Part shown: positions 27,350 through 37,276 of the stretch, piece after piece
Numbering within the stretch: the stretch's first letter is position 1
Layout of the letters: each line of letters opens with the position of its first letter
DNA from: Pseudomonas mosselii
GTDB taxonomy: Bacteria; Pseudomonadota; Gammaproteobacteria; Pseudomonadales; Pseudomonadaceae
DNA length: 64,000 bases
Assembly (NCBI RefSeq): GCF_003205295.1
Contig: NZ_QJRP01000008.1
Span: 62,001-126,000 of the forward strand
Direction of reading: 5' to 3'
The notes under the pieces: generated by a model
Seen by the model: only the letters and a program-made list of their open reading frames with translations
What the model was told of the DNA's origin: nothing
The model's database searches: none
Program-made: the position numbers and the translations under genes

Positions 27350-28558
27350 TTACTTGCTGGTCAAACCATCGGCACGGAACATCTGGCGGATCCCGCGAAT
27401 AGCCTGGCGGATGCGGTCCTGGTTCTCGATCAGGGCAAAGCGCACATGGTCGTCGCCGTAGTCACCGAAGCCTATCCCCGGCGACACGCAGACCTTGGCC
27501 TCGGCCAGCAGCTTCTTGGCGAACTCCAGCGAGCCCAGGTGCGCATAGGCCTCGGGAATCTTGGCCCACACGTACATCGACGCCTTGGGGTTCTCGACCA
27601 TCCAGCCCAGTTCGTGCAAGCCCTTGACCAGCAGGTTGCGGCGCTGGCGGTACTGCTCGGCGATGTCGCGCACGCACTGCTGGTCGCCCTCCAGTGCGGC
27701 GATGGCAGCCACCTGCAACGGGGTGAAGGTGCCGTAGTCATGGTAGCTCTTGATCCGCGCCAGGGCGCTGACCAGCTCAGGATTGCCGACCATGAAGCCG
27801 ATTCGCCAGCCGGCCATGTTGTAGCTCTTGGACAAGGTGAAGAACTCCACCGCGATGTCCTTGGCCCCCGGCACCTGCATGATCGAAGGGGCTTTCCAGC
27901 CGTCGTAGACGATGTCGGCGTAGGCCAGGTCGTGCACTACCAGCACATCGTACTGCTTGGCCAGGGCCACCACGCGCTCGAAGAAGTCCAGCTCGACGCA
28001 CTGGGCGGTGGGGTTGGACGGGAAGCCGAGGATCATCATCTTCGGCTTGGGGATCGACTCGCGGATCGCCCGTTCCAGCTCGTTGAAGAAGTCCACCCCC
28101 GGCACCAGCGGCACGGAGCGCACCTGGGCACCGGCAATGACCGCACCGTAGATATGGATCGGGTAGCTGGGGTTGGGGACCAGGACCGTATCGCCATGGT
28201 CGAGGGTGCCGAGCATCAGGTGCGCCAGGCCTTCCTTCGAGCCGATGGTGACAATGGCTTCGCTTTCCGGGTCGATGCCGACATCGTAGCGTTCCTTGTA
28301 CCAATTGGAGATGGCGCGGCGCAGGCGTGGGATGCCACGGGAGGTGGAATAGCCGTGGGTATCCTCGCGCCGGGCAACCTGCACCAGCTTCTCGACGATG
28401 TGCGGCGGGGTCGCGCCATCGGGGTTGCCCATGCTCAGGTCGATGATGTCCTCGCCACGGCGGCGGGCAGCCATCTTGAGCTCGGCAGTGATGTTGAAGA
28501 CGTAAGGCGGGAGACGATCGATGCGCGCAAAGCGGCGCGGCGAACCTGGGTTGGCCAT
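27350..28558 (-). CDS. alaC: Alanine transaminase AlaC
   Basis: A 402-aa PLP-dependent class I aminotransferase making alanine from pyruvate and glutamate. The N-terminus RRFARIDRLPPYVFNITAEL and the following RRRGEDIIDLSMGNPDGATP match E. coli AlaC closely. The PLP lysine is in LSKSYNMAGWR. The start is the ATG at 28556-28558 with GAGGAA upstream; the longer frame adds non-homologous residues. It is a single-gene unit. Confidence 0.93.
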   Translation of the reverse strand: MANPGSPRRFARIDRLPPYVFNITAELKMAARRRGEDIIDLSMGNPDGATPPHIVEKLVQVARREDTHGYSTSRGIPRLRRAISNWYKERYDVGIDPESEAIVTIGSKEGLAHLMLGTLDHGDTVLVPNPSYPIHIYGAVIAGAQVRSVPLVPGVDFFNELERAIRESIPKPKMMILGFPSNPTAQCVELDFFERVVALAKQYDVLVVHDLAYADIVYDGWKAPSIMQVPGAKDIAVEFFTLSKSYNMAGWRIGFMVGNPELVSALARIKSYHDYGTFTPLQVAAIAALEGDQQCVRDIAEQYRQRRNLLVKGLHELGWMVENPKASMYVWAKIPEAYAHLGSLEFAKKLLAEAKVCVSPGIGFGDYGDDHVRFALIENQDRIRQAIRGIRQMFRADGLTSK

Positions 28559-28778
28559 GTGTTCCTCGAGAGACGTAAGCGCCCGGAACCGTCCGAGCGA
28601 CGCTGGCCGCTGCGGCGGCCGACACACAACATAATCCCGCAATGATCACTTCGTAAAGGATAATTTCCTGTTTTATTAGATTTTTTCAGCCACTTCATTT
28701 GAATAAATCGTAATTACAGAATCACCCTCCAGCAGGCGGTGCTTGCCGAAACACCGGCAAGCACCGCCGCCAAAGGGC

Positions 28779-30539
28779 TCAGTACACCTGCACCCGCCAC
28801 AGTTCGCGCGCGGCCGAGGCCGCGCTCATCGGCAGGCGCCCGTGCAAGGTCTGGTAGTTATCGATCAGCACCAGGTCGCCCGCTTGCCACTCATGGGCAA
28901 TCAGGCATTCGGGGTCGTAGACCAGTTCGTCGAGCTCGCTGATCAGAGCCTGCTGGAAGGCTTCGTCGTGCCCCTGCACCTTCTGTTCGAGCGTCTGCAA
29001 CGACGACTGACACCCCTCCTGATAGCGCAGCACCCGCTCGCCGCTGCGCGGATCGAGGTCGACCAGCGCGTAGCTGCGCGGCGAACCACCGAAATAGGTC
29101 ATGCGGGTGTAGTAGGTGAAATGGATGCCTTGCCACTGGCGGGCGGTGCGCAGGCCCACCTTGCGCAAGGCGTTGCGGCTGTCGACGACGGTGGTCTGCC
29201 CTTCCCCTGCCTGCGGCGGCGTCTTGCAATACAGCATGAAGGTGTGGGCACAGAACTTTGGATCGCGCTGCACCAGCGGATCGCTGTCGGGCAGCATGTT
29301 GAGGTCCCAGTGCAACGGCGTCTTCTCCAGCGAATGCACCACGCCTTGGGGCTGCTCGGCAGGCTTGACCACATGCACTTCGCCAAAGGACCAGCGGTAG
29401 ATGGTGCCGAAACGCTCGCAGTCGGCGGCGAATGCCTGCTGATCGGCGAATTCACAGCCTCTGAGGCAGACAAAACCGAAACTGCGCACCAGTGCCTGCA
29501 AGGTCTCGGTGGACAGTCGCTGGAAACCCAGCCCCAGCGGGTCGCAGACCAGCAACCCGAACAGGGGGAGCTTCTGCAATGCGAAGCTGAAGCCTTCCAG
29601 TGCCTCGCCCGCCGTTTCATGGAACAGCCACGGCTGCCCCTGCCAGGTCACCAGCACATGCCGCGCGGGCTCGATCTGCGCGCGGCCACGCAGGGTCTGG
29701 TGACCGTCAAGCTGACACACCGGCACTGCATGCCAGGGGCTGGCTACATGATCGAGGCCCTCGGCCAAGGCCACGGTGAACTTGGGGCCTGCGTTGTCGT
29801 ACTGGTGCACCGACAGGCGCACGTGGCCGGGGAAAAACCGCTCGACCGCCGCATTCAAGGCCTGGCCGCGCAGCATCATCTGGTAAGCCTTGTAGCTGAT
29901 CTGGCGCAGGTGCTCGTCTTCGTCCTGCCCGGCCTGGCGGCACAGCCGCAGGTCGTTGTAGAGGTGACTGCACAACTTGTCGTGGGTCCGGCCCAGGGCC
30001 TCGTCGTGCTGGCACTGCTCGATCAGCGCCTCGACGTTCTTCCATGGCAGGCGGGCCTGCTTGATCAGGGTGGCGCGCAAGGCCTCGGCACTGCTGGCCT
30101 GGGGAAACAGGTCTTCCATGCTCACCCAGCGGATGCAATGGGTCGTGCACAGGGTGCGCAGCGCCTGGTTGTAGGCGCGGCGCACTTCGTCGGGCACGCC
30201 GACGATATCGTTGAAGGTGGTGCCGTCACTGAGGATCGCGATTTCGCAGCCTGGGGCGTGGAGTTCGGCAAGTTCCTGGGCAAGGCGGTCGAGGCGTTCG
30301 ATGGCGATCACCTCGCCATGATCGGGCAGCACGCCAAAGGTCTTGTCGCGATCATTCGGCGACTTGCAGGGGAAGCCCGGCAGTACCATGCGCAGGGGCT
30401 CGCCGCTGTCGAAGCAGCGCGCCAGGTCGCGGGCCAGGTGCGCCCTGCCCGCCTGGTCGAAGCGGTCGTCCTGCGCCTTGAGCAGGTAACCGTCCAGCAC
30501 CTGGCCGACGGCTTGGATCCAGCTGTCTTTATCTTGCAT
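28779..30539 (-). CDS. Isocyanide synthase - TauD/PvcB-type oxygenase fusion
   Basis: A 586-aa two-domain enzyme. Residues 1 to about 310 are a Dit1/PvcA-type isocyanide synthase: LPGFPCKSPN at 53-62, SDGTTFNDIV at 104-113, and SPWHAV at 267-272. Residues about 311-586 are a TauD/PvcB-type Fe(II)/2-oxoglutarate dioxygenase with the full facial triad: H410-W-D412 and H566 (TLHGR), with C-terminal Arg residues for 2-oxoglutarate. PvcA-type enzymes turn an amino acid amine into an isonitrile; PvcB-type partners desaturate the product. The start is the ATG at 30537-30539. It is the last gene of a tight three-gene operon. Substrate (Tyr, Trp or other) is not deducible. Confidence 0.88.
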   Translation of the reverse strand: MQDKDSWIQAVGQVLDGYLLKAQDDRFDQAGRAHLARDLARCFDSGEPLRMVLPGFPCKSPNDRDKTFGVLPDHGEVIAIERLDRLAQELAELHAPGCEIAILSDGTTFNDIVGVPDEVRRAYNQALRTLCTTHCIRWVSMEDLFPQASSAEALRATLIKQARLPWKNVEALIEQCQHDEALGRTHDKLCSHLYNDLRLCRQAGQDEDEHLRQISYKAYQMMLRGQALNAAVERFFPGHVRLSVHQYDNAGPKFTVALAEGLDHVASPWHAVPVCQLDGHQTLRGRAQIEPARHVLVTWQGQPWLFHETAGEALEGFSFALQKLPLFGLLVCDPLGLGFQRLSTETLQALVRSFGFVCLRGCEFADQQAFAADCERFGTIYRWSFGEVHVVKPAEQPQGVVHSLEKTPLHWDLNMLPDSDPLVQRDPKFCAHTFMLYCKTPPQAGEGQTTVVDSRNALRKVGLRTARQWQGIHFTYYTRMTYFGGSPRSYALVDLDPRSGERVLRYQEGCQSSLQTLEQKVQGHDEAFQQALISELDELVYDPECLIAHEWQAGDLVLIDNYQTLHGRLPMSAASAARELWRVQVY

Positions 30540-30561
30540 GTCGTGTCTTCCTTGAGAGCGG

Positions 30562-31263
30562 CTACAGCGAACCGATTGGCGTTGCGGATTGGCTTGCACA
30601 GTGGCGCAGTTGCTCCGGGCGCAGGGCGCGGAGCAACTGCAAGGGTTGCTGGCAATGGAACTGCGGCCGCTGCTCGAGCAAGGCTTGCCACACGCCGTAG
30701 CCCCAACCGACGGCGGCAGCGGGCATGCCGGCGGCCTTGGCAGTAAGGAGGTCAATGGGGGTATCGCCGACCAGCAGGCAGTGGCCTGGGTCAATGCCCA
30801 GCCGTTGGGCGGCCTGCAGCGCGATGTCCGGTGCCGGTTTGAGACGCTCGCCGGGGCGATGGCCCAGCACCGCGCCAAACCGCTGCGCGGGCAGCAGCCC
30901 TTGCACAACACGCTCGGCGAGCGCGTGGGCTTTGTTGGTGACGACGGCCATGGGCAACCCTTTGCCGGCGATCGTCTCGATCAGTGCGATGCATCCAGGG
31001 AACGGTCGGGAACGCTGGATCAGGTTGTCGTAATAACAGCTGCTGTAGTCGTCATGCAGGCGTTGGCGCCGTTCGGCGTCGAGCCCGACGGCGGACCGTT
31101 CGAGCATCGCCGACACACCGCCACCGATCATGCCGCGCACCTCATCCGGCTGCAGCGCGCGCAGCCCGTGCAGGCTCAGCACATGATTCAGGCACCAGGC
31201 GATATCAGGCAGGGTATCGACCAAGGTGCCGTCCAGGTCAAACAGAACCGCGCGTATGTCCAT
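30562..31263 (-). CDS. HAD-family phosphatase (phosphoglycolate-phosphatase-like)
   Basis: A 233-aa cytoplasmic hydrolase with HAD motifs in order: VLFDLDGTLVDT (nucleophile Asp), VVTNKAHAL, the Lys in RLKPAPDIALQAAQRLGI, and LLVGDTPIDLLTAK. It is most similar to Gph-type phosphoglycolate phosphatases. Start at the ATG at 31261-31263. It sits 10 bp after the stand-alone isocyanide synthase and 22 bp before the fusion gene, so it is co-transcribed with both. It may dephosphorylate a pathway intermediate or protect against a toxic phosphate by-product; that is inference. Confidence 0.85.
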   Translation of the reverse strand: MDIRAVLFDLDGTLVDTLPDIAWCLNHVLSLHGLRALQPDEVRGMIGGGVSAMLERSAVGLDAERRQRLHDDYSSCYYDNLIQRSRPFPGCIALIETIAGKGLPMAVVTNKAHALAERVVQGLLPAQRFGAVLGHRPGERLKPAPDIALQAAQRLGIDPGHCLLVGDTPIDLLTAKAAGMPAAAVGWGYGVWQALLEQRPQFHCQQPLQLLRALRPEQLRHCASQSATPIGSL

Positions 31264-31273
31264 TGGCGCCCCC

Positions 31274-32266
31274 TCACTGGGCACTGGCATAGTGGCAAGG
31301 CCGGCCACGGCGGAATACCAGCCGGCTGTAACGCTCATCGACATTGCTGCGCCGGTCGAGGGTCACCACGCCGCGACGCTTGATCGCCACCGAATGCCAG
31401 GGGGTGCGCCACAAGTCGCTGGTTGGTACCAGGCGGATGCCGATCTTGCTCGATACCGCCAGCTGCGGGTGGATCGACAGGCGCAGGCAGTGCGGATAAC
31501 GCGCTTGCAGCAACGCGCTCCAGGCCTCGCTACGCTGGATCACCCGCTGGGAGGCTGGCTTGGCGGCCTTCTTCACCGCATTCATGCTCATGCCTTCGAA
31601 CTCCACCAGCCCGGCGTAGTCCTCCGCGAGGAAACGATGGATGCCGCAGTACATCAGCCGCATGTGCTCCTCGTCCTCGAAGCGCTGCTGCAGGGCACGC
31701 AGCGACTGGCCATGCTCGATCATCAGCTCTTCGCGCATGGAGTCCAGGCAACCCAGTTGCGGATAGGCATCCTTGAGGTCGAACAGGGTGAAACGGCCGG
31801 GGTAGTGCTGGCCGGCATAGCGCTGAATATCGTCGGTGTAGGCCTGGACGTGGGCATCGGGCACCCGCACCAGGTCGGCGAAGACGTAGCCGTCCGAGCA
31901 GATGTGAATGACCGCACCGGGAGCATGCAATGCGCGGATTTCCTCACCCAGGCGGTTCAGCTCGTCGATGGCATGGTGCTCTGCCAGGTCCGGGAGTGGG
32001 CCGAGGGTCTTCTGGCGGTTGGGCGACTTGCCGGGGAAGGCCGGGAGGACCATTTCCACCGGCAGGCCGTGTTCGACGGCCTGCAGCACCTTGGGCAGGT
32101 GCGGGGCGAGCACGGCATCGTCCAGCGCCTCATCCTGCCCTGGGGCCAGGCTGCGCCGACGAAACAGGCATTCGAGGATGGCCAGCGCGGTATCGGTGCT
32201 GGCGCAGGCATGGCGTTGGCGCGGCGAAGCAGCGCACGGCGAAGGAGCGAAGCTCGATTCGGTCAT
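31274..32266 (-). CDS. PvcA/IsnA-like isocyanide synthase
   Basis: A 330-aa enzyme, about the length of P. aeruginosa PvcA. It carries the Dit1/PvcA motifs LPAFPGKSPNR (74-84), LGPLPDLAEHHAIDELN, SDGYVFADLV (124-133) and TPWHSVA near the C-terminus, all shared with the N-terminal domain of the fusion protein downstream. Such enzymes build an isonitrile from an amino acid using ribulose-5-phosphate as carbon source. First gene of the cluster, behind its own promoter region and after the cyoE terminator. PvcA is the best-known homologue; the substrate is open. Confidence 0.87.
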   Translation of the reverse strand: MTESSFAPSPCAASPRQRHACASTDTALAILECLFRRRSLAPGQDEALDDAVLAPHLPKVLQAVEHGLPVEMVLPAFPGKSPNRQKTLGPLPDLAEHHAIDELNRLGEEIRALHAPGAVIHICSDGYVFADLVRVPDAHVQAYTDDIQRYAGQHYPGRFTLFDLKDAYPQLGCLDSMREELMIEHGQSLRALQQRFEDEEHMRLMYCGIHRFLAEDYAGLVEFEGMSMNAVKKAAKPASQRVIQRSEAWSALLQARYPHCLRLSIHPQLAVSSKIGIRLVPTSDLWRTPWHSVAIKRRGVVTLDRRSNVDERYSRLVFRRGRPCHYASAQ

Positions 32267-32321
32267 GGAACAGTCCTTGTCATGTGGATCGATCCGAATG
32301 GATCGCGGCCTACCCTGGCCT

Positions 32322-32377
32322 GCAGGTCATCCTGACCTGCGGCGCATAACATCCGGCAAAGGGCATGGCGCTGTCAA
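32322..32377 (-). promoter_or_regulatory. Promoter and operator candidate of the isocyanide cluster
   Basis: On the minus strand a consensus -35 TTGACA (plus 32372-32377) is followed after 18 bases by GATGTT (plus 32348-32353). A perfect inverted repeat GCAGGTCA-gga-TGACCTGC (32322-32340) lies just downstream, where a repressor could block transcription. A shorter GATCC-ATTC-GGATC repeat is at 32291-32304. Confidence 0.45.
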
Positions 32378-32404
32378 CTGCCCTTCGAATGAATTTTCCG
32401 AGAC

Positions 32405-32432
32405 AAAAAAACGCCCCGGCAAGCCGGGGCGT
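32405..32432 (-). terminator. Rho-independent terminator after cyoE
   Basis: Perfect 10-bp stem ACGCCCCGGC/GCCGGGGCGT with a two-base loop, followed on the minus strand by six or more T (plus 32405-32410). It isolates the cyo operon from the isocyanide cluster. Confidence 0.9.
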
Positions 32433-32451
32433 CTTGTGCAGCAGCGGTGTT

Positions 32452-33339
32452 TCAGCGCGCGTAGGTCATCAGCACATCGGCCGCGGTCTGGCTGTCCACG
32501 CCCATCATCACGCTCAGGGCGGTGACGGTGAGGATGGAGAAGCCGAATACCTTGCGGGCCCACTTGCTGTCGTCCTCGGCCTTGTAGCCGCCCCAGGCCA
32601 TGTACAGCCAGTACAGGCCCATGGCGGCCGCCACGGCGAGGTAACCCAGGCCGGCGTAGCCGCCGAGGGTCAGCATCAGGGTGGCGAGGACGAAGGCCAG
32701 CACGTACAGCACGATCTGCTTCTTCGCCGCGAGGATACCGCGTGCCACCGGCAGGACCGGAATGTTGGCGGCGCTGTAGTCCTTGAAGCGGAAGATGGCG
32801 ATGGCAAAGCTGTGCGGCATCTGCCACAGGCTGAACATCACCAGCAGGGTCACCGCGGCCAGGTCGAAGCTGTTGCTCACGGCGCAGTAGCCGATCACCG
32901 GAGGCATGGCACCGGACAGGCTGCCGACCAAGGTGCCGTGCACCGATTTGCGCTTCAGCCACAGGCTGTAGAAACCGACGTAGACAACGAAACCGACCAG
33001 GGCGCAGAACGCCGCCAGCGGGTTGGCTTGCACATACAGCAGGCTGAAACCCGCCACCCCGAGCAGGGTGGCGTAGATCAGCGCCAGGGGCAGCGACATG
33101 CCGCCCTGGACCATGACGCGGTTCTTGGTACGTTCCATCTTGTGGTCGATGTCACGGTCGATGCAGTTGTTGAACACGCATCCGGACGCGACCACCAGGG
33201 ACGTACCGATCACCACCGCCAGGAACAGGGCGAAATCCACATGCCCCTTAGCGGCAAGGAAGAAACCGCCTGCCACGGAAAGCACGTTACCGAAAATGAT
33301 CCCCGGTTTGGTGATTTGGATAAAGTGCTTCACGGACAT
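32452..33339 (-). CDS. cyoE: Protoheme IX farnesyltransferase (heme O synthase) CyoE
   Basis: A 295-aa membrane prenyltransferase that adds a farnesyl group to heme B, making heme O for the bo3 oxidase. The prenyltransferase motif N-x-x-x-D-x-x-x-D is seen in [10 protein letters not shown], followed by KMERTKNR; the second Asp-rich loop is also present. Last gene of the cyo operon, 11 bp after cyoD. Confidence 0.96.
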   Translation of the reverse strand: MSVKHFIQITKPGIIFGNVLSVAGGFFLAAKGHVDFALFLAVVIGTSLVVASGCVFNNCIDRDIDHKMERTKNRVMVQGGMSLPLALIYATLLGVAGFSLLYVQANPLAAFCALVGFVVYVGFYSLWLKRKSVHGTLVGSLSGAMPPVIGYCAVSNSFDLAAVTLLVMFSLWQMPHSFAIAIFRFKDYSAANIPVLPVARGILAAKKQIVLYVLAFVLATLMLTLGGYAGLGYLAVAAAMGLYWLYMAWGGYKAEDDSKWARKVFGFSILTVTALSVMMGVDSQTAADVLMTYAR

Positions 33340-33350
33340 GCAGTCTTACC

Positions 33351-33683
33351 TCACTTGGCCAACATTTCGAAGTGGATGCTGAACATGATCCACAGCGACA
33401 GGCCGACCAGCAGTGCAATTACCAGGACGGTAAACAGGAACGTCGACACGTTGGAACGCTGCTCTTTCGAACGGTCCATGTGCAGGAAGTACACAAGGTG
33501 CACGACAACCTGGATGATGGCCATGGCCACCACGATCAGGACGGTCAGGTTCTTCGGCAGGCTCGGGTACATCACCAGGCCGAACGGGATCGCGGTCAGG
33601 ATGATCGACAGTACGAAACCGATCATGTACGACTTCACGCTGCCGTGATTACCTTCGTGGTGAGTGTCGTGTGCGTTAGCCAT
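33351..33683 (-). CDS. cyoD: Cytochrome bo3 oxidase subunit IV CyoD
   Basis: A 110-aa inner-membrane subunit with three hydrophobic segments, opening with a His-rich [14 protein letters not shown]. It has the subunit IV pattern LPKNLTVLIVVAMAIIQVVVH and YFLHMD. Its ATG shares one base with the cyoC stop. It assists assembly of the CuB site. Confidence 0.95.
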   Translation of the reverse strand: MANAHDTHHEGNHGSVKSYMIGFVLSIILTAIPFGLVMYPSLPKNLTVLIVVAMAIIQVVVHLVYFLHMDRSKEQRSNVSTFLFTVLVIALLVGLSLWIMFSIHFEMLAK

Positions 33684-34306
33684 TACAGAACCCCCAGCAG
33701 GTAGACGACGGTGAATACGCAGATCCAGACCACGTCCAGGAAGTGCCAGAACAGGCTCAGGCAGCTCATGCGGGTCTTGGCGGTCGGCGTGATGCCGTGC
33801 TTGTTGATCTGGTACATCATGATTGCCATCCAGATCAGGCCGGCAGTCACGTGCAGGCCGTGGGTACCGACCAGCGCGAAGAACGCCGACAGGAAGCCAC
33901 TGCGCTGCGGGCCGTAGCCCTCGGCGATCAGGTGATGGAACTCATAGATTTCCATCGCGATGAAGCCGGCACCGAACAGGAACGTCACGGCCAACCAGCC
34001 CAGCACGCCTGCCTTGTTGCCGGCGAACATCTTCAGCATGGCGAAGCCGAAGGTGATCGAGGACAGCAGCAGGAACGCGGTTTCAACCAGCACGAAGTCG
34101 AGCTGGAAGATGTCGTGACCCGACGGGCCGCCGGCGAAACCGCCGGACAGCACCGCGTAGGTGGCGAAGAGCGACGCAAACAGGATGCAGTCGGTCATCA
34201 GGTAGAGCCAGAAACCGAGTACGGTCATCTGGCCCGAGTCGTGGTGGTGGTCGTCGTGCGCATGGTCATGACCATGCGCGCCACCGTGGATTACTTGACT
34301 GGACAT
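33683..34306 (-). CDS. cyoC: Cytochrome bo3 oxidase subunit III CyoC
   Basis: A 207-aa inner-membrane subunit with five hydrophobic segments. The N-terminus is His-rich ([17 protein letters not shown]), then [30 protein letters not shown] and [12 protein letters not shown], all subunit III hallmarks. Three bases after cyoB. Confidence 0.96.
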   Translation of the reverse strand: MSSQVIHGGAHGHDHAHDDHHHDSGQMTVLGFWLYLMTDCILFASLFATYAVLSGGFAGGPSGHDIFQLDFVLVETAFLLLSSITFGFAMLKMFAGNKAGVLGWLAVTFLFGAGFIAMEIYEFHHLIAEGYGPQRSGFLSAFFALVGTHGLHVTAGLIWMAIMMYQINKHGITPTAKTRMSCLSLFWHFLDVVWICVFTVVYLLGVL

Positions 34307-34309
34307 TGA

Positions 34310-36328
34310 TTACACCCGTTCAAACGATTCGACACGTGCGCCGGCAGGCAGAGCACCTGCTTTGGCCAGCGCTTTCATGCGCTCGCCTTCGATGCGCGCC
34401 ACTTCTTCGGCCGGAACCATGTAGCCCTGGTCGTCACGCGCGGCGTGGCGAACGAAGACAGCGATGGTTGCCACCAGGCTCGCGCCCACCAGCCACCAGA
34501 TGTGCCAGATGAAGGCGAAGCCGAACACGGTCAGCAGCAGACCCATGAACAGACCGGTGGAGGTGTTGCTCGGCATGTGGATCGCTTCGTACTTGGCAGG
34601 GGCCTTGTACGCAGCGCCGGCTTGCTTGGCTTCGTGCCAGGCGTCCAGGCCAACATGCTCAGGCATGTGAGCGAAGTTGTAGAACGGAGGTGGCGACGAA
34701 GTCGACCATTCCAGGGTACGGCCGCCCCATGGGTCGCCGGTGACGTCCATGTTGTCCTTGCGGTCGCGAACCGAGACGTAGATCTGGATCAGCTGGCAGG
34801 CGATACCGAACAGGATCAGCACGGCGCCGACCACGGCTACGTAAAGGTAGGGTTCCCACAGCGGGTTGTCGGAGTGGTTCAGACGACGGGTCATGCCCAT
34901 GAAGCCCAGGGCGTACAGCGGCATGAACGCTACGTAGAAGCCGGAGATCCAGAACCAGAAGGCAGCCTTGCCCCACTTCTCGTTCAGGGTGAAGCCGAAG
35001 GCTTTCGGGAACCAGAAGGCGAAGCCGGCGATGTAGCCGAATACCGCGCCACCGATGATCACGTTGTGGAAGTGGGCGATCACGAACAGGCTGTTGTGCA
35101 GAACGAAGTCGGCACCTGGAACAGCCAGCAGAACGCCGGTCATGCCACCGATGGAGAAGGTGACCATGAAGCCCAGGGTCCACATGATCGGCGCGGTGAA
35201 GCGCAGACGGCCCTGGTAGATGGTGAACAGCCAGTTAAACAGCTTCACACCGGTCGGAATGGAGATCAGCATCGTCGCCAGGCCGAAGAAGGTGTTGACG
35301 CTGGCGCCGGCACCCATGGTGAAGAAGTGGTGCAGCCAGACCGCGAAGCCCAGGATGGCGATCGCGCCCGAGGCGTAGATCATCGAGTGGTGACCGAACA
35401 GGCGCTTGCCTGCGAAGGTCGAGGTGACTTCCGAGAACACGCCGAAGGCCGGCAGGATCAGGATGTAGACCTCAGGGTGACCCCATGCCCAGAACAGGTT
35501 GACGTACATCATCGGGTTCCCACCAAGCTCGTTGGTGAAGATGTGGAAGTCCAGATAACGGTCAACGGTCAGCAGGGCGAGTGCGGCGGTCAGGATCGGG
35601 AACGAAGCGACGATCAGCACGTTGGCCCAGGTGCAGGTCCAGGTGAAGATCGGCATGTCCATCAGCTTCATGCCAGGGGCGCGCATCTTCATCACGGTGA
35701 CGAGGAAGTTCACGCCGGTAAGCGTCGTACCCAATCCGGATAGCTGTAGCGCCCAGATGTAGTAGTCGACACCCACCCCAGGGCTGTACTGGATACCCGC
35801 GAGCGGCGGATAGGCAACCCAGCCGGTCTTGGCGAATTCACCAACGCCCAGCGAGATGTTGACCAGCAGCACGCCTGCCAGCAGCAGGTAGAAGCTCAGG
35901 GAGTTCAGGAACGGGAAGGCAACGTCACGCGCACCGATCTGCAGCGGAACCGCGAGGTTCATCAGGCCGGTAAAGAACGGCATCGCCATGAAGATGATCA
36001 TGATCACACCGTGGGCGGTGAAGATCTGGTCATAGTGTTCAGGCGGCAGGTAGCCTTCCGAGCCACCGGTGGCGGCAGCAAGCTGGGTACGCATCATGAT
36101 GGCGTCGGCGAAGCCGCGCAGCAGCATGACCATAGCGACGATGATGTACATCACGCCGATTTTCTTGTGGTCGACCGTGGTCAACCACTCGGTCCACAAG
36201 TAGGTCCACTTGCGGAAATAGGTGATGGCACCAACGACAGCGATACCACCGAGCGCGATCATGGCAAGCGTCACCATGACTATCGGCTCGTGATACGGTA
36301 TCGCCTCCAGAGTTAATTTACCGAACAT
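34310..36328 (-). CDS. cyoB: Cytochrome bo3 ubiquinol oxidase subunit I CyoB
   Basis: A 672-aa catalytic subunit of the proton-pumping ubiquinol oxidase. Metal ligands are visible: His of FTAHGVIM (low-spin heme b), [14 protein letters not shown] (CuB His and the cross-linked Tyr), VWLHHFF (two CuB His) and VIAHFHNVI (heme o3 and heme b His). Full length for CyoB; no disruption seen. Confidence 0.98.
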   Translation of the reverse strand: MFGKLTLEAIPYHEPIVMVTLAMIALGGIAVVGAITYFRKWTYLWTEWLTTVDHKKIGVMYIIVAMVMLLRGFADAIMMRTQLAAATGGSEGYLPPEHYDQIFTAHGVIMIIFMAMPFFTGLMNLAVPLQIGARDVAFPFLNSLSFYLLLAGVLLVNISLGVGEFAKTGWVAYPPLAGIQYSPGVGVDYYIWALQLSGLGTTLTGVNFLVTVMKMRAPGMKLMDMPIFTWTCTWANVLIVASFPILTAALALLTVDRYLDFHIFTNELGGNPMMYVNLFWAWGHPEVYILILPAFGVFSEVTSTFAGKRLFGHHSMIYASGAIAILGFAVWLHHFFTMGAGASVNTFFGLATMLISIPTGVKLFNWLFTIYQGRLRFTAPIMWTLGFMVTFSIGGMTGVLLAVPGADFVLHNSLFVIAHFHNVIIGGAVFGYIAGFAFWFPKAFGFTLNEKWGKAAFWFWISGFYVAFMPLYALGFMGMTRRLNHSDNPLWEPYLYVAVVGAVLILFGIACQLIQIYVSVRDRKDNMDVTGDPWGGRTLEWSTSSPPPFYNFAHMPEHVGLDAWHEAKQAGAAYKAPAKYEAIHMPSNTSTGLFMGLLLTVFGFAFIWHIWWLVGASLVATIAVFVRHAARDDQGYMVPAEEVARIEGERMKALAKAGALPAGARVESFERV

Positions 36329-36331
36329 CTC

Positions 36332-37276
36332 TTACTCCTCTGCACCGGCAGCTGGTTGCATACTCGATTCCACACCCTTGGTAGTGGCCAGGTCTTTGCT
36401 GCCTGCTTCTTCGTGGTTCGGACGACCGCGGTTCATGCCTTCGTACTTGTCGACGATGCGCTGGAACTGGTCAGCCGGGGCCTCGCTGTACAGCGCGACT
36501 GGGTTGTTTTCGCTAGCTTTGGCCAAGGCGTCATATTCGGCCTGGTCCAGTTTCTTCGGCGATGCCTTCACTTCAGCGACCCATGCATCGAAGTCAGCTT
36601 GCGAGGTGGCAACAGCCTTGAATTTCATACCGGTGAAACCGGCGCCGCTGTAGTTGGCGGAGATACCGTCAAACACACCGTTCTCGTTGGCGATCAGGTG
36701 CAGTTTGGTGGTCATGCCGGCCATGGCGTAGATCTGGCCGCCCAGACCCGGGATGAAGAAGGAGTTCATCACGGCGTCGGAGGTCACACGGAAGTTGACC
36801 GGGGTGTTGGCCGGGAAGACGATCTTGTTGACCGTGGCGATGCCCTGTTCCGGGTAGATGAACAGCCACTTCCAGTCCAGCGCGACCACGTCGATCTGCA
36901 CCGGCTTCACATCGGAATCCAGCGGACGGTACGGGTCCAGCTTGTGGGTGGAGTGGTAGGTGAAGTAACCCAGGGCAATGATGATCAGGATCGGGATGAT
37001 CCACACCGCGGCCTCGATCTTGGTCGAGTGCGACCAGTCGGGGGTGTAGGTGGCGGCCTTGTTGGAAGCACGGTACTTCCAGGCGAACGCCAGGGTCATG
37101 ATGATCACGGGCACGACCACCAGCAGCATCAGGCCGGTGGCGATCAGGATCAGGTTCTTCTGCTCAATGCCGACCTGGCCCTTCGGGTCGAGCAGGGTCC
37201 AGTTGCACCCACTGAGTAAAAGCATGCCTAAAAAGGGCAATATGCCAAACAGTCTGGGGTAACGCTTTTTACTCAT
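36332..37276 (-). CDS. cyoA: Cytochrome bo3 oxidase subunit II CyoA
   Basis: A 314-aa lipoprotein subunit. The lipobox is LLLSGC with Cys 24, followed by two membrane helices and a periplasmic cupredoxin-like domain ([17 protein letters not shown]). It lacks the CuA ligands, as expected for a quinol oxidase. First gene of the operon, behind a 560-bp upstream region; GAGG precedes the ATG. Confidence 0.97.
   Translation of the reverse strand: MSKKRYPRLFGILPFLGMLLLSGCNWTLLDPKGQVGIEQKNLILIATGLMLLVVVPVIIMTLAFAWKYRASNKAATYTPDWSHSTKIEAAVWIIPILIIIALGYFTYHSTHKLDPYRPLDSDVKPVQIDVVALDWKWLFIYPEQGIATVNKIVFPANTPVNFRVTSDAVMNSFFIPGLGGQIYAMAGMTTKLHLIANENGVFDGISANYSGAGFTGMKFKAVATSQADFDAWVAEVKASPKKLDQAEYDALAKASENNPVALYSEAPADQFQRIVDKYEGMNRGRPNHEEAGSKDLATTKGVESSMQPAAGAEE

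Noticed and set aside
29116..29400. Plus-strand frames opposite the isocyanide genes
   Set aside because: Antisense shadows without start signals or motifs.
30540..30911. N-terminal extension of the ICS-TauD fusion by 124 codons
   Set aside because: It would overlap the HAD gene antiphase and shows no ICS similarity; the ATG at 30539 starts a complete ICS domain.
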